Shown one piece after another: positions 1-10,366 of a DNA stretch of 64,000 nucleotides. The notes beneath the pieces were generated by a model. It was given only the letters and a program-made list of their open reading frames with translations, did not search any database and had not been told where the DNA came from. Made by a program: the position numbers and the translations under genes. This DNA comes from Vibrio chagasii (GTDB lineage Bacteria; Pseudomonadota; Gammaproteobacteria; Enterobacterales; Vibrionaceae), in contig NZ_AP025465.1 of assembly GCF_024347355.1 (NCBI RefSeq), positions 2,914,001 to 2,978,000 of the forward strand, given 5' to 3'. The number at the start of each line of letters is the position of its first letter. Position 1 is the stretch's first letter.

Positions 1-182
1 TTAGGAAAACGGTGGTATAGATCATCAGCGATAACAAAACTTAAAATTGAATCGCCCAGAAACTCAAGACGTTCGTTATGTTTACCAGCGGCGCTGCGGT
101 GAGTCAGCGCCAAGTGGATAAGATCGGCATCATTGAACTGATAGCCAATCTTTCTTTCTAGTTTATCAATTGGAGAATTCAT
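1..182 (-). CDS. rnc: Ribonuclease III, N-terminal part (runs off the window)
   Basis: Double-strand-specific endoribonuclease that processes rRNA precursors and mRNAs. Only residues 1-60 are in the window; the reading frame is open to base 1. The ATG is at 182-180 and the protein begins [16 protein letters not shown]. The family signature ERLEFLGDS is at residues 37-45 and includes the conserved metal-binding acidic residues. It lies 26 bp downstream of lepB on the same strand, the usual lepB-rnc-era order, so it is probably cotranscribed. The dsRNA-binding domain would lie beyond the window edge. Confidence 0.95.
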   Translation of the reverse strand, partial: MNSPIDKLERKIGYQFNDADLIHLALTHRSAAGKHNERLEFLGDSILSFVIADDLYHRFP

Positions 183-208
183 GCTCTCTCGATGTGTTAA
201 TTGATCGA

Positions 209-1105
209 TTAATGAATCCCACCGATGCGATTAAAACGCACACCAGTAGGAATCCATGTTGGAAGTACACTGTCGGAACCACGTTCGAATTCGAAACTGA
301 TCCAAATAGCAACGGCCTTACCAACAAGGTTTGCTTCAGGGACGAAGCCCCAGTAACGGCTATCAGAACTATTGTCACGGTTATCCCCCATCACAAAGTA
401 ATGGCCTGCTGGAACAACCCATTCGTTAACACCGTTGCGAGGTTGATATGCATGCACACGATCACGACGCAGTGGGTTAACTAAGATTTGGTGCTCTACG
501 TCTCCAAGCTGTTCATTCAGCTGAATCAGAGGCACACCGTCTTGAATAAATTGGCTCTCTTCTACGTGACTTAGTTTCACAGGTTTACAGCTACTTGTAC
601 CTTTCGCTTGGATACAGATTTCTTTACGACTGCTGTAACGAATAGTATCACCTGGCAAACCGACAACACGCTTGATGTAATCGATGCTTGGGTTTGGTGG
701 ATACTTGAATACCATAACGTCACCACGTTCTGGCTTGCCAGTTTCAACTAATTGAGCGCGCCATACTGGGTCTTTAAGACCGTAAGCGTACTTCTCTACC
801 AAGATGAAATCACCAACCAAAAGCGTTGGCATCATCGAGCCAGATGGGATTTGAAACGGTTCATAAATAAATGAACGCAAGATCAAAACAAATGCAATTA
901 CCGGGAAAATGGACACACTGTTCTCAACCCACCAAGGCTGAGCCGTAACTTTTGCGCTGGTTTCAGCGTCTAGGCCATTGGTTTGTGCTTCCACATCAGC
1001 AAGCTTCTGCTGGCGTTTCTTCGCCCACACAAACTTTTCCAATGCCCATACAATGCCGGTCACTAGAGTTAAGAGCACTAAAAAGAGCGAAAATTTGTTA
1101 GCCAT
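209..1105 (-). CDS. lepB: Signal peptidase I
   Basis: Inner-membrane serine protease that cleaves signal peptides from Sec and Tat substrates on the periplasmic face. It has 298 residues, with transmembrane segments at about 3-21 and 63-80. The catalytic serine lies in PSGSMMPTL (S90) and the general-base lysine in YIKRVVG (K145), both matching E. coli numbering. The C-terminal family box [14 protein letters not shown] is intact. It sits between lepA and rnc on the minus strand, as in other gammaproteobacteria. Product is certain; the start is the first ATG after an AAGGGATATC-like ribosome site. Confidence 0.97.
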   Translation of the reverse strand: MANKFSLFLVLLTLVTGIVWALEKFVWAKKRQQKLADVEAQTNGLDAETSAKVTAQPWWVENSVSIFPVIAFVLILRSFIYEPFQIPSGSMMPTLLVGDFILVEKYAYGLKDPVWRAQLVETGKPERGDVMVFKYPPNPSIDYIKRVVGLPGDTIRYSSRKEICIQAKGTSSCKPVKLSHVEESQFIQDGVPLIQLNEQLGDVEHQILVNPLRRDRVHAYQPRNGVNEWVVPAGHYFVMGDNRDNSSDSRYWGFVPEANLVGKAVAIWISFEFERGSDSVLPTWIPTGVRFNRIGGIH

Positions 1106-1140
1106 TGATATCCCTTAAATTTCATTTCTTTAAAAATAAC

Positions 1141-1176
1141 GAAAGTGAAAGAATAGCGAGCTACCCTTTCACTTTC
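1141..1176 (-). terminator. Hairpin between lepA and lepB (attenuator or terminator-like)
   Basis: An 11-bp perfect inverted repeat (GAAAGTGAAAG at 1141-1151, complement at 1166-1176) encloses a 14-nt loop. Read on the minus strand it is followed by GTTATTTTTAA, a weak U-tract. It may reduce lepA read-through into lepB or mark an RNase processing site. Function is inferred from structure only. Confidence 0.5.
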
Positions 1177-1202
1177 AATTATTCGTTTATCGTTGGATAA
1201 GC

Positions 1203-2996
1203 CTAGTCTTTGCCAACGTGAAGAATTGCTAAGAATGCTTCTTGAGGCAGCTCTACGTTACCGATCTGCTTCATACGCTTCTTACCTTCTTTCTGTTTCT
1301 TCAGAAGTTTCTTCTTACGACTCACGTCACCACCGTAACATTTCGCGATTACGTTCTTACGCAGTTGTTTAACTGTAGAACGCGCGATGATGTGGTTACC
1401 GATAGCCGCTTGAATCGCGATATCAAACATTTGACGAGGGATGAACTCTTTCATCTTCTCTACAAGCTGACGACCACGAGTTTGCGATTGATCTTTGTGT
1501 GTAATCATCGCAAGTGCATCAACCGTGTCACCGTTTAGAAGTACGTCTACACGAACCATGCTTGATGCTTCAAAGCGTTGGAAGTTGTAATCCAGTGATG
1601 CGTAACCACGAGACGTTGATTTCAGACGGTCGAAGAAGTCCAGTACTACCTCAGCCATTGGAATATCGTATACAACCGCTACTTGGTTGCCGTGATAAAT
1701 CATATCAACCTGAACACCACGCTTCTCAACACACAGTGTGATTACGTTACCTAGGTAATCAGAAGGTACTAAGATATTACAGCGTGCAATCGGCTCGCGA
1801 ATCTCGTTGATATCATTGATAGCTGGCAGCTTAGCTGGACTATCAACATACAGTTGAGTGCCGTCTGTTTTTTCAACTTCGTATACTACGGTTGGTGCTG
1901 TTGTGATTAGGTCTAGGTCGTATTCACGCTCTAGACGCTCTTGGATGATCTCCATGTGAAGCATACCCAAGAAGCCACAACGGAAACCGAAACCAAGTGC
2001 TGCTGAGTTCTCTGGTTCGTAGAATAGAGAAGCATCGTTCAGACTGAGTTTACCTAGCGCATCACGGAAGTTTTCGTAGTCATCAGATGATACTGGGAAC
2101 AGACCCGCGTATACCTGTGGTTTTACTTTTTTAAAGCCTGGTAGCGCTTTTTCACAGCCGTTTTTAGCCAGTGTTAGCGTATCACCAACCGGTGCACCTA
2201 GGATATCTTTGATACCACAAACAACCCAACCTACTTCACCAGTATTTAGTTCAGTAGTATCTACCTGTTTCGGTGTGAAGATACCTAGACGGTCTACACC
2301 CCAAACTTGGCCTGTGCTCATTACTTTGATCTTGTCGTTCTTCTTCAGAGAACCGTTCTTGATACGAACAAGAGAAACAACACCAAGGTAGTTATCGAAC
2401 CAAGAATCGATGATCAGCGCTTGCAGTGGCGCTTCAGGATCGCCTTCTGGAGCAGGAATTGCTGAAACAATGTTTTCTAGAACATCGTCAACACCGATAC
2501 CTGTTTTCGCAGAACAGCGCGTTGCTTCCATCGCGTCGATACCTACGATCTCTTCGATCTCTTCAGATACGCGCTCTGGATCAGCTGCTGGAAGGTCAAT
2601 CTTGTTGAGGATTGGCACAACTTCCAGATCCATTTCGATCGCTGTGTAACAGTTTGCTAGAGTCTGAGCTTCTACACCTTGACCAGCATCGACAACCAAT
2701 AGTGCGCCTTCACAAGCCGCAAGAGAACGTGATACTTCGTATGCGAAGTCAACGTGTCCCGGAGTATCGATGAAGTTAAGTTGGTAAGTTTCACCATCTT
2801 TTGCGGTGTAGTTTAGTGTCACACTCTGAGATTTGATGGTGATGCCACGTTCACGCTCAAGATCCATCGAATCAAGGACTTGCGCAGCCATTTCACGATC
2901 GCTTAATCCTCCACAAACTTGGATTAGACGGTCAGATAGGGTCGACTTACCATGGTCGATGTGGGCGATAATCGAAAAGTTACGAATGTGCTTCAT
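1203..2996 (-). CDS. lepA: Elongation factor 4 (LepA), ribosomal back-translocase
   Basis: Ribosome-bound GTPase of 597 residues that promotes back-translocation and helps 30S maturation under stress. G motifs from the chosen [12 protein letters not shown] at 11-19 (P-loop), GIT at 51-53, DTPGH at 77-81 and NKID at 131-134. The LepA-specific C-terminal domain is complete, ending [11 protein letters not shown]. The open frame extends 16 codons further upstream, but [14 protein letters not shown] at 2996 is the conserved family start. It precedes lepB by 97 bp. Confidence 0.97.
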   Translation of the reverse strand: MKHIRNFSIIAHIDHGKSTLSDRLIQVCGGLSDREMAAQVLDSMDLERERGITIKSQSVTLNYTAKDGETYQLNFIDTPGHVDFAYEVSRSLAACEGALLVVDAGQGVEAQTLANCYTAIEMDLEVVPILNKIDLPAADPERVSEEIEEIVGIDAMEATRCSAKTGIGVDDVLENIVSAIPAPEGDPEAPLQALIIDSWFDNYLGVVSLVRIKNGSLKKNDKIKVMSTGQVWGVDRLGIFTPKQVDTTELNTGEVGWVVCGIKDILGAPVGDTLTLAKNGCEKALPGFKKVKPQVYAGLFPVSSDDYENFRDALGKLSLNDASLFYEPENSAALGFGFRCGFLGMLHMEIIQERLEREYDLDLITTAPTVVYEVEKTDGTQLYVDSPAKLPAINDINEIREPIARCNILVPSDYLGNVITLCVEKRGVQVDMIYHGNQVAVVYDIPMAEVVLDFFDRLKSTSRGYASLDYNFQRFEASSMVRVDVLLNGDTVDALAMITHKDQSQTRGRQLVEKMKEFIPRQMFDIAIQAAIGNHIIARSTVKQLRKNVIAKCYGGDVSRKKKLLKKQKEGKKRMKQIGNVELPQEAFLAILHVGKD

Positions 2997-3128
2997 AATT
3001 TGGTGTGACAAACTCTTTAAATTAGGACGGTAAGAAAGCCGCAAAACTATTTAAAAATAGCTAACGGTGGCGGCATTTCAATCAAGTTGGCAGATTCTAC
3101 CCAATTTAACAGCAAGACGCATCATAAA

Positions 3129-3599
3129 TTAGACGAGCGGCTCACCTAGGATTCGAATCAATACGACTTCTTGCTTGGATTTGTCTTCCATCGGTTTAGC
3201 GAGTCGCTTCGCTAAAGCAATACCACCAGCTGTAAATAGGGCTGCACTCAGTATAACAATCCCCTCGCCCCCTTGAAGTAAGGGTTGTAACAAGAGTTGT
3301 CCAATGCCAGCACCAACCATCAACATGAAAAGTGGGATGAGATAAACAATAGCTGCAGACTGAAGCAGGCTTTTTTCAGGAAAGCCGATTTCTACAATCT
3401 GACCCGCTTTCACAAGGCTTTTGGTTTTTAATTGCCAAAACAAGGATTTGTTGCCAACCGCTTTGGTGACAATGCCAGTGCCGCAGCTTTTTTGTGAAGA
3501 GCAGCTGCTGCAACTGGTTTGTTGTTCGCAGCTCAGTTGAACAAAGTATTGCTTACCTTTTTGTTCAACTGAGCTAACGGTAGCCAGCGCGGTCATCAT
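3129..3599 (-). CDS. rseC: SoxR-reducing system / sigma-E regulator RseC
   Basis: Membrane protein of 156 residues of the RseC/MucC family, last gene of the rpoE operon. The N-terminal half carries a cysteine cluster (C24, C30, C33, C39) thought in the family to support redox or Fe-S chemistry in SoxR reduction. Two transmembrane helices lie at about 81-107 and 112-132. Its ATG overlaps the rseB stop by 4 bp, which indicates translational coupling. It starts MMTAL; either Met is possible. Confidence 0.93.
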   Translation of the reverse strand: MMTALATVSSVEQKGKQYFVQLSCEQQTSCSSCSSQKSCGTGIVTKAVGNKSLFWQLKTKSLVKAGQIVEIGFPEKSLLQSAAIVYLIPLFMLMVGAGIGQLLLQPLLQGGEGIVILSAALFTAGGIALAKRLAKPMEDKSKQEVVLIRILGEPLV

Positions 3600-4558
3600 T
3601 GCGCTGATACCTGATGATTGAAAGTCACAGATTGAGCGATACGCTTAGCTGTCGCTGGCGGGATATCACCCACGACAGACACCTCTCTGTCGCCAATCAC
3701 TAAGCTGTGCAAGGTTCTGCGTCCTTGACGTACCAACTGGCCTTTCAATGAGTGTTCGTCTTTGTCGGCGATATATACCGAAAAGCTAAATAATCCATCG
3801 CTGAAAAGCTGACTCTCGACCATTTTATCGGTCGCTGCCATTTGGTAACGGCTCAATTCTTTTGACTTAAACCCTTCTGGCACCCATGAAGCTTGCCAGT
3901 CGGTCTCACTCACCAAACCTTCAGGTAATGATAAAACCTTCGGCAGTTGCGCTTGGTTTAAGCCGCCCATGGCTTCAGCGATTTTATCGTTCACCACGTA
4001 AGAGATTGTTCGATACTGTTCCAGTATTTCACCATCACGGTCTAATAGGTCGGCACGTAGAGGAAGACTGGTTTTCTCGTCTACCCAAACCACGTAAGAG
4101 TAACGAAGGCCATCTTTTGGCACTACGCGTAACACTTGAGTAGTGCTGCCCGCTTCACGAGAACGCCCAACTTTTACAAAGTCGTAGTACTGATTCAGGG
4201 ATTCAATATCTCGATTGATCATCGGAATAACAGGCGCAACCATACTGCCTGACTGGATCGTAAACGGCTCTGTACCCGGTTCGATGTAGCTCACTTCATT
4301 ACCGCGACGAATCACTTCACGAACAGGGCCACTCAGGTAAACAAGGTGTGCGAGTTGTTGGTCGTCGTTAACCGCATGGCGATAAACAAGAGGTTCAATA
4401 CTGCTCTTCTTGATCAGTATGTAAGAGAGTTCGTAATTTAGATGCTGACTGGCCTCGTTCATTTGATGCAACAACGCCTTTGCAGTTGTTTCCTCTGCAA
4501 AGGCTGTTGGAGACATCAAGCTGAACAGTGTCAGTGCACTGACCAGGATTTTCTTCAT
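3596..4558 (-). CDS. rseB: Sigma-E regulatory protein RseB
   Basis: Periplasmic protein that binds the RseA periplasmic domain and shields it from DegS cleavage, and senses mislocalised lipoproteins and LPS. It has 320 residues with a signal peptide at about 1-21 (MKKILVSALTLFSLMSPTAFA). The rest is a MucB/RseB two-domain, LolA-like fold by family. It overlaps rseA by an ATGA junction at 4555-4558 and rseC in the same way, so rseA-rseB-rseC is a tightly coupled unit. Confidence 0.95.
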   Translation of the reverse strand: MKKILVSALTLFSLMSPTAFAEETTAKALLHQMNEASQHLNYELSYILIKKSSIEPLVYRHAVNDDQQLAHLVYLSGPVREVIRRGNEVSYIEPGTEPFTIQSGSMVAPVIPMINRDIESLNQYYDFVKVGRSREAGSTTQVLRVVPKDGLRYSYVVWVDEKTSLPLRADLLDRDGEILEQYRTISYVVNDKIAEAMGGLNQAQLPKVLSLPEGLVSETDWQASWVPEGFKSKELSRYQMAATDKMVESQLFSDGLFSFSVYIADKDEHSLKGQLVRQGRRTLHSLVIGDREVSVVGDIPPATAKRIAQSVTFNHQVSAQ

Positions 4559-5178
4559 TCAATGTCCGATTCTAGATGTGCATCTTCCATAGGCGACGCA
4601 TCACTGTTTAATCTTAGTTGTAGCTCATAATCTTCTAGCATTGCATGAACGCGTTTGCGCTGCTCTTGCAAGTTTGCTTCAGAAGCCGGTCTCTCTACAG
4701 AGTCACGCGTTAAGCTCACTGGCTCAGCCGATCCTGCAAATGGAATCGTCTGAAGTACAGGTAACTGTTCTGGTGCCGCTGGGTCGCTGCCACCATATTG
4801 TTGAACACCTAATACAACTGCTAATGAAACACACGCTGCCACAGCAACTTGTCCAAACTGTTGTAACCACGCAGGAAGCTGACGCTTCGCTTGCTGAGGC
4901 TTTGGTTGCTCTTCAATTGGAGCAACAGTAGGTTCAACATTCACTTGGTGCTGGTTTGGCATTGCACTGTGTGCAGGCTCATCTTCAAGCGCAGCTGCCA
5001 CACTACCAGCAATGTTCCAATTTTTAGTTTCTGGCGCATCCCCACGCATAACGTCACCAATTAAGTGGTAACTCTGCCAGGTATTCATGCTTTCTTGATC
5101 AGATTCTAGGTCTACAATGAGAGATTTATCGATCGTTTCACCATCCATGAGTGCCGAAAGCTTTTCTTTATCAGCCAT
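4555..5178 (-). CDS. rseA: Anti-sigma-E factor RseA
   Basis: Single-pass inner-membrane anti-sigma factor that sequesters RpoE until DegS and RseP proteolysis. From the preferred ATG at 5178 it has 207 residues: a cytoplasmic sigma-binding domain (MADKEKLSALMDGE onward), one transmembrane helix at about 110-128 (FGQVAVAACVSLAVVLGV), and a periplasmic tail that binds RseB. An upstream in-frame ATG at 5190 adds 4 residues. It lies 26 bp after rpoE and overlaps rseB. Confidence 0.95.
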   Translation of the reverse strand: MADKEKLSALMDGETIDKSLIVDLESDQESMNTWQSYHLIGDVMRGDAPETKNWNIAGSVAAALEDEPAHSAMPNQHQVNVEPTVAPIEEQPKPQQAKRQLPAWLQQFGQVAVAACVSLAVVLGVQQYGGSDPAAPEQLPVLQTIPFAGSAEPVSLTRDSVERPASEANLQEQRKRVHAMLEDYELQLRLNSDASPMEDAHLESDIE

Positions 5179-5204
5179 TATTTTCACCATAATTATTACA
5201 AGTT

Positions 5205-5783
5205 CTAGCGTTGCAAAAGAGGTTTAATTTTCTTTTCCACCGCTTCACGAGCTCGGAAAATACGCGAACGTACGGTTCCTACAGGGCAATCCATTACTTC
5301 TGCAATCTCTTCGTAGCTCAAACCTTCAAGCTCACGCAGCGTCATTGCAGTTTTTAAGTCTTCAGGTAGCGCTTCAATCGCACCAAAAACAACTTGCTTC
5401 AATTCTTTTGACAGCGTTAAGTTCTCAGGGTTCGATATTTCTTTTAACGCGCTGCCTGTTTCGTAATATTCAGCATCTTCTGCATCTACATCCGTTGCGG
5501 GAGGCCTACGGCTCTGGGCAACGATATGATTCTTAGCGGTGTTCACGGCAATTCGGTACAACCATGTATAGAAGGCACTCTCGCCACGAAAATTAGGTAT
5601 CGCGCGGTAAGCTTTAATAAAAGCTTCTTGTGCTACATCAGGTACATCACCGGAATTATTCACGTATCGAGAGATAAGATTACAAACTTTGTTTTGATAC
5701 TTAACCACTAGTAAGTTAAATGCTTGCTTATCTCCACTCTGAACTCGCTCAATCAACACTTGATCGGTTAGCTGCTCGTTCAT
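5205..5783 (-). CDS. rpoE: Extracytoplasmic stress sigma factor RpoE (sigma-E)
   Basis: ECF sigma factor that directs the envelope-stress regulon. It has 192 residues from the ATG at 5783, giving MNEQLTDQVLIERVQ, the family start. An AGGAGT ribosome site lies 11 nt upstream. The frame is open to a GTG at 5822, which would add 13 residues. Region 2 spans about 25-90, with the DVAQEAFIKAYRAI segment. Region 4 HTH is GLSYEEIAEVMDCPVGTVRSRI near the C-terminus. It is first gene of rpoE-rseA-rseB-rseC, with a sigma-E-type promoter upstream. Confidence 0.97.
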   Translation of the reverse strand: MNEQLTDQVLIERVQSGDKQAFNLLVVKYQNKVCNLISRYVNNSGDVPDVAQEAFIKAYRAIPNFRGESAFYTWLYRIAVNTAKNHIVAQSRRPPATDVDAEDAEYYETGSALKEISNPENLTLSKELKQVVFGAIEALPEDLKTAMTLRELEGLSYEEIAEVMDCPVGTVRSRIFRAREAVEKKIKPLLQR

Positions 5784-5881
5784 TCGAGCGGGTACTCCTA
5801 TTGTTATAACCCTCACCTTCACAGATATGGGTACTAATTATGCGAAATGTAGTATTGACACCACCGTCTACAAGAGCACTA

Positions 5882-5910
5882 TTGTGACTAAGCCAAATAC
5901 CGAAAGTTCC
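5882..5910 (-). promoter_or_regulatory. Putative sigma-E autoregulatory promoter of rpoE
   Basis: On the minus strand GGAACTT (5910-5904) is followed after 16 nt by TCACAA (5887-5882). This is the layout of known rpoE P2 promoters (GGAACTT, 16-nt spacer, TCTAA-like). The -35 is a perfect match and the -10 a weaker one. It lies about 100 bp upstream of the rpoE ATG. Confidence 0.65.
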
Positions 5911-6172
5911 AACTTTCTTAAAATTATTTGCCATTATTGTTTCACAATGTGATGTAATAAAAATAGCTATCCCTATCAATTTGGGGAAACTTGAGCAAAA
6001 GCAATGGTATTGAGCAATTAAATATTTCTAGATAGCTGTCTATATCTTGATTTTGCATAGCGTTTTAGGACGACTCTGGGGAGATTATAACAGTCTTACC
6101 GCGACTCCTAAAACAAGACAAAGTCAATTGAGAGTGGACAACTCGACTATAGCCCGGGATTTAATAAGTTTT

Positions 6173-7789
6173 ATGAACGCAAACCGTGAACATCAGTGTG
6201 ATGTATTAGTGGTAGGAAGTGGTGCGGCAGGCTTGTCATTAGCCTTACGCGTAGCAGAACATGCAAAAGTAATTGTATTAAGCAAAGGACCACGCAGCGA
6301 AGGATCGACGTATTACGCACAAGGCGGTATCGCTGCGGTGTTCGATGAGTCTGACAGTATTGAGTCTCACGTTGAAGATACTCAAATTGCCGGGGCTGGG
6401 TTATGTGAAGAAGATACAGTTCAATTCATTGCTGAAAATGCTAAAGAGTGTGTGCAATGGCTGATTGATGGCGGTGTTCCATTTGATAAAGATGAGAACA
6501 GCACTGATGGTCAACCTAAGTACCACCTAACTCGTGAAGGTGGCCACAGTCACCGCAGAATCCTGCACGCTGCCGATGCAACCGGCATGGCAATGCAAAC
6601 TTCACTGCAAGATAACGTCAAGAATCACCCGAACATCGAGATCTTCGAGCGCCACAACGCGCTTGACTTGATCACTGAAGATAAAATTGGTGGCTCGAAA
6701 GACAAGGTTATTGGTGCCTACATCTGGAACCGTAACCAAGAACAAGTAGAAACCGTACGCGCTAAATTTGTTGTACTTGCTACTGGCGGCGCATCCAAAG
6801 TTTACCAATACACCTCTAACCCAGATGTATCTTCTGGTGATGGTATTGCGATTGCTTGGCGTGCAGGTTGTCGTGTAGCAAACCTAGAGTTCAACCAATT
6901 CCACCCAACCTGCTTGTTCCACCCAGAAGCGCGTAACTTCCTACTAACGGAAGCGCTACGTGGCGAAGGCGCATACCTGCGTCGCCCGGATGGTACACGC
7001 TTCATGAAGGACTTCGACGAGCGTGGTGAATTGGCGCCTCGTGATGTGGTTGCTCGCGCGATCGACTTCGAAATGAAGCGATTAGGTGCAGACTGCATGT
7101 ACGTCGACATCAGCCACAAACCTGAAGAGTTCATCACCGCGCACTTCCCAATGATCCACACTCGCTTGATGGACTTGGGTATCGATATGACTAAAGAGCC
7201 GATCCCGATTGTTCCTGCTGCGCACTACACCTGTGGTGGGGTGATGGTCAATAAAGATGGTCAAACGGATCTGCAAAACCTCTACGCGATTGGTGAGGTT
7301 AGCTACACTGGCCTGCACGGTGCGAACCGTATGGCATCAAACTCACTACTAGAATGTGTGGTTTACGCGTGGTCGGCAGCAAAACACATCGTTGAGAACA
7401 TTGAACAGTCTCAGTTGTGTGCTGAACTTCCAGCATGGGATGAAAGCCAAGTCACTAACAGTGATGAAGAAGTTATTATCCAGCACAACTGGCATGAACT
7501 TCGTCTATTCATGTGGGATTACATGGGTATCGTACGTACAGACAAACGTCTTGAGCGCGCAATGCGTCGTATTCAGATGTTGCAGCAAGAGACTCACGAG
7601 TATTACAGCAACTTTAAGGTGTCGAACAACCTTCTAGAACTGCGTAACCTACTTCAAGTCGCTGAGCTAATGGTTCGCTGTGCGATGCAACGTAAAGAGA
7701 GTCGCGGCCTGCACTATACATTGGATTACCCAGAGCTTGCTGAAGACAGTGGCCCAACGATTCTGACACCAGAGAAACGTCAATCGTAA
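6173..7789 (+). CDS. nadB: L-aspartate oxidase
   Basis: FAD enzyme that oxidises L-aspartate to iminoaspartate, the first step of de novo NAD synthesis with NadA. It has 538 residues from the ATG at 6173 ([17 protein letters not shown]). The open frame runs 42 codons further upstream, but that extension is not NadB-like. The dinucleotide-binding motif GSGAAG is at 15-20. The flavoprotein box around [15 protein letters not shown] and the catalytic-loop region [14 protein letters not shown] are present. It is divergent from rpoE and ends in its own terminator. Confidence 0.96.
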   Translation: MNANREHQCDVLVVGSGAAGLSLALRVAEHAKVIVLSKGPRSEGSTYYAQGGIAAVFDESDSIESHVEDTQIAGAGLCEEDTVQFIAENAKECVQWLIDGGVPFDKDENSTDGQPKYHLTREGGHSHRRILHAADATGMAMQTSLQDNVKNHPNIEIFERHNALDLITEDKIGGSKDKVIGAYIWNRNQEQVETVRAKFVVLATGGASKVYQYTSNPDVSSGDGIAIAWRAGCRVANLEFNQFHPTCLFHPEARNFLLTEALRGEGAYLRRPDGTRFMKDFDERGELAPRDVVARAIDFEMKRLGADCMYVDISHKPEEFITAHFPMIHTRLMDLGIDMTKEPIPIVPAAHYTCGGVMVNKDGQTDLQNLYAIGEVSYTGLHGANRMASNSLLECVVYAWSAAKHIVENIEQSQLCAELPAWDESQVTNSDEEVIIQHNWHELRLFMWDYMGIVRTDKRLERAMRRIQMLQQETHEYYSNFKVSNNLLELRNLLQVAELMVRCAMQRKESRGLHYTLDYPELAEDSGPTILTPEKRQS

Positions 7790-7827
7790 TCTGGCGCATT
7801 CGCCAACAATGAAAAGTAATCAAATGG

Positions 7828-7855
7828 AAGGGAGCCTAGTGCTCCCTTTTCTTTT
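7828..7855 (+). terminator. Intrinsic terminator of nadB
   Basis: GGGAGC - CTAGT - GCTCCC stem-loop at 7830-7846 followed by TTTTCTTTT, 40 bp after the nadB stop. Confidence 0.85.
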
Positions 7856-7877
7856 ATCTCACGGCTAATCGATTACT

Positions 7878-8306
7878 TTAGCTGAGCGAACGCATTCGTT
7901 GTAAGTTCGCCAAAAAGTGCCGATATTCTTGATCTTGGCAACTGTCTCGCCATAGCAGTATCGAGTGACCGCATTCAAATCGTAATTTTATAAAGAATTG
8001 CGCCCAAATCTGGTCGACGGACTTTAACTTGTAAAGCTGATCATTAAGCCGCACCTCACCATCACCCTTATAATCAAAACGCCCTTGAGCACTGGTGATA
8101 AGCATATGATTGGCACGAAACAGATTGAAGGATAAATAAAGACAATAAAGGCTGACAGCCAATGGAATAGAAGAGACAACGATGAAAAACAAAAGGCACC
8201 CGAAAACAGTGCCTTTTGTTAATAATGCGAAATGCGAAGGGTTGAGCTGGAGCTTAACGAACCTTGCTGAGGTTGTGTGCGACAATTTTATCAACCATTG
8301 ATGCAT
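7878..8306 (-). CDS. ygfX: YgfX (CptA) family inner-membrane protein
   Basis: Small membrane protein partnered with SdhE; in E. coli it is described as a toxin-like inhibitor of FtsZ/MreB assembly and as an SdhE partner. It has up to 142 residues, with one hydrophobic double-span at about 30-65 and a basic, soluble C-terminus. Its frame overlaps the 3' end of sdhE. Possible starts are the ATG at 8306 (53-bp overlap) or a TTG at 8285. The conserved part begins near KLQLNPSHF, so the shorter version is plausible. Called by position after sdhE and hydropathy; sequence conservation in this family is low. Confidence 0.8.
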   Translation of the reverse strand: MHQWLIKLSHTTSARFVKLQLNPSHFALLTKGTVFGCLLFFIVVSSIPLAVSLYCLYLSFNLFRANHMLITSAQGRFDYKGDGEVRLNDQLYKLKSVDQIWAQFFIKLRFECGHSILLWRDSCQDQEYRHFLANLQRMRSLS

Positions 8307-8514
8307 GACCTAGGTTTTCACTGCGGCCGTGGCCCATCACCCAAGTAAACAAGTCTGGATCATCACACTCTAGTAAAGAAACAAACTCGCGCTGTTCCTG
8401 CTCTTGCAATGAATCAAAACACTCTTCGAAAAATGGCATGATGACTACATCAAGTTCTAACATGCCGCGACGGCAACCCCATTTAATTCGTGCTTTCTGC
8501 TCTGCAGTGTACAT
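8254..8514 (-). CDS. sdhE: FAD assembly factor SdhE
   Basis: Small soluble factor (86 residues) needed for covalent flavinylation of succinate dehydrogenase and fumarate reductase. It carries the family RGxxE motif in [12 protein letters not shown] at about 13-24, followed by the acidic helical body. It is divergent from ygfZ and overlaps ygfX on the minus strand, the standard gammaproteobacterial arrangement. Confidence 0.95.
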   Translation of the reverse strand: MYTAEQKARIKWGCRRGMLELDVVIMPFFEECFDSLQEQEQREFVSLLECDDPDLFTWVMGHGRSENLGHASMVDKIVAHNLSKVR

Positions 8515-8681
8515 TGGCTATCCTCACCTATAATTTTTCTTTCTTGGAGTGTAACAAGTCATACGCTCTGCAACTACTATGTGGGTCACAGTCCCTATCT
8601 CAGCTCACAAAAAAACCTAGGCTGACAAAGAAACAGAACAGGATTAACATAGAGCCAAATAAAATTCTTAGGAAAGATAAA

Positions 8682-9653
8682 ATGGATTGGAAAAACACCT
8701 TTCAGCCGCACGCTCATACGCAAAATGATTCGCTTCCAGAACTGATGATGACACATGTGTCAGACTGGAGTGCAATTACCATGGTAGGCGATGACAAAAA
8801 ATCGTACCTACAAGGTCAAGTAACGTGCGACGTCGTGACTCTTCCTAATGATGAATCCACATTAGGCGCCCACTGTGATGCAAAAGGAAAGGTATGGAGT
8901 ATCTTCCGCCTATTCCACCACAACGGTGGTTATGCGCTTATGCAGCCTAAGTCTGCGATTGAAGTTGAGCTCTTAGAAATCAAAAAATACGCGGTCTTCT
9001 CTAAAGTCGATATTGAGCAAACCAGCGATGTGGTTATCGGTGTGATGGGCGCAGCTGCGGATCAATACATCGACTCAATTTCAGAGAGCCAAGGTAAAGT
9101 TCGTGCGATTTCAGGCGGTACAGCCGTTAAAGTTGCAGAAAACCGCTGGGCTCTGCTTGTAACAGAACAAGCTGCAGAAGCTTTGGTCACTAACAGTTCT
9201 GCGGAGAAAGTCTCAGAGGCGCTATGGCAGTATCATGAAATTATCGATGCTCAGCCTCACCTAACCAAAGCAGAGCAAAATGAGCACATCCCTCAGGCAC
9301 TTAACCTGCAAGCGATTGGTGGCATTAGCTTCACCAAGGGCTGTTACACGGGGCAAGAAACAGTAGCTCGCGCTAAGTACCGTGGCATGAACAAACGTGA
9401 AATGCGCATTGTTTCTGGTCCGACTGCGGAAGTGCTAACACTAGAGAGCCCTATTGAGCTAGAGCGTAGCGTGGGTGAAAACTGGCGTGGTGCAGGTCGA
9501 CTGATCAACGTATATCAATTTGCTGACAACCAAGCGATTGGTCTAATGGTTCTGCCGAATAACCTGGATGACGATGTTCAACTGCGTTTGACAGCACAAC
9601 CTGATCAAATCTGGAATATCCTGCCACTGCCTTACAGTCTTGACGACGAGTAA
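8682..9653 (+). CDS. ygfZ: Folate-dependent Fe-S / tRNA-modification protein YgfZ
   Basis: Tetrahydrofolate-binding protein related to GcvT, needed for repair or assembly of some Fe-S enzymes such as MiaB. It has 323 residues from the ATG at 8682, which has TAGGAAAG upstream. The open frame extends 64 codons further but those overlap the sdhE promoter side and are unlike the family. The diagnostic K-G-C-Y-x-G-Q-E motif is intact (KGCYTGQE). Divergent from sdhE; the next gene overlaps or abuts its stop. Confidence 0.95.
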   Translation: MDWKNTFQPHAHTQNDSLPELMMTHVSDWSAITMVGDDKKSYLQGQVTCDVVTLPNDESTLGAHCDAKGKVWSIFRLFHHNGGYALMQPKSAIEVELLEIKKYAVFSKVDIEQTSDVVIGVMGAAADQYIDSISESQGKVRAISGGTAVKVAENRWALLVTEQAAEALVTNSSAEKVSEALWQYHEIIDAQPHLTKAEQNEHIPQALNLQAIGGISFTKGCYTGQETVARAKYRGMNKREMRIVSGPTAEVLTLESPIELERSVGENWRGAGRLINVYQFADNQAIGLMVLPNNLDDDVQLRLTAQPDQIWNILPLPYSLDDE

Positions 9654-10119
9654 TTACGTGGAAACAGTGATTACACAATGGCTAGACCAACAGCAGGTGA
9701 ACTATCGCCTGCTGTTACAAAGTAAGCCAACCACCAGCATCGAAGAAACCGCGCAAGAACGAGGCATCGCCCCATCTCAAATGGTGAAATGTATTCTGCT
9801 CAAAGACATGGGCAATCAATACGCGCTAGCGTGCACCACTGGTGATCGCTCAGTCGATCCGAAGAAAGTGCGCTCAATTCTAAATTGCCGCCGAATGACT
9901 TGTGTTCCGCTAAGCGATGTAGAGTCCATCACTGGTTTTAAGATAGGTTGTGTTGGCCCTCTTGCATTAAAAAGGCACATGCCGATCATCTTTAATCCTT
10001 CGATTCAAAACAATTCGACGGTGACCATCAGCTCTGGGGATCGAATGGCAGGTATTGCTCTGGATCCCGATGATCTCATAGCCCTATGCGCGCCTATCAT
10101 TACAGAGATAAGCCGATGA
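9640..10119 (+). CDS. YbaK/ProX-type aminoacyl-tRNA deacylase
   Basis: Protein of up to 159 residues of the YbaK/EbsC/ProXp family, which hydrolyses mischarged aminoacyl-tRNAs in trans. Typical features are seen: [23 protein letters not shown] (core strand with the catalytic lysine region) and a C-terminal [16 protein letters not shown]. There is no ATG start: a TTG at 9640 overlaps ygfZ by 14 bp, and a GTG at 9658 would start just after it. Neither has a strong ribosome site, so translation coupled to ygfZ is likely. Exact substrate cannot be told. Confidence 0.88.
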   Translation: MTTSNYVETVITQWLDQQQVNYRLLLQSKPTTSIEETAQERGIAPSQMVKCILLKDMGNQYALACTTGDRSVDPKKVRSILNCRRMTCVPLSDVESITGFKIGCVGPLALKRHMPIIFNPSIQNNSTVTISSGDRMAGIALDPDDLIALCAPIITEISR

Positions 10120-10366
10120 TCAGATCAAAGCAGTAACTGATCGCAAAGTCACATTCCAGTTTTCACTAGATACATATTTATTGTGAAGTTCGTCATAAGA
10201 TAAATAGATTAAAGTTAAATATTTAATCAAAATTAAAGCATAAGTAGTCACAAGTAAAAAACTGCGTTATTGTGGATTTACTGACTAGCCCCTAGGCAAA
10301 TCAGTACAAGTGAATCCACTGAGTAACATCAGTATCCACTTTTGTGTAATGCATCTGTGACTATTC

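Noticed and set aside
5749-5979. ORF of 76 aa overlapping the rpoE start, in the position of the enteric leader peptide rseD
   Set aside because: No ribosome site, and its ATG codons lie upstream of the likely sigma-E promoter start point, so it would not be translated from that transcript.
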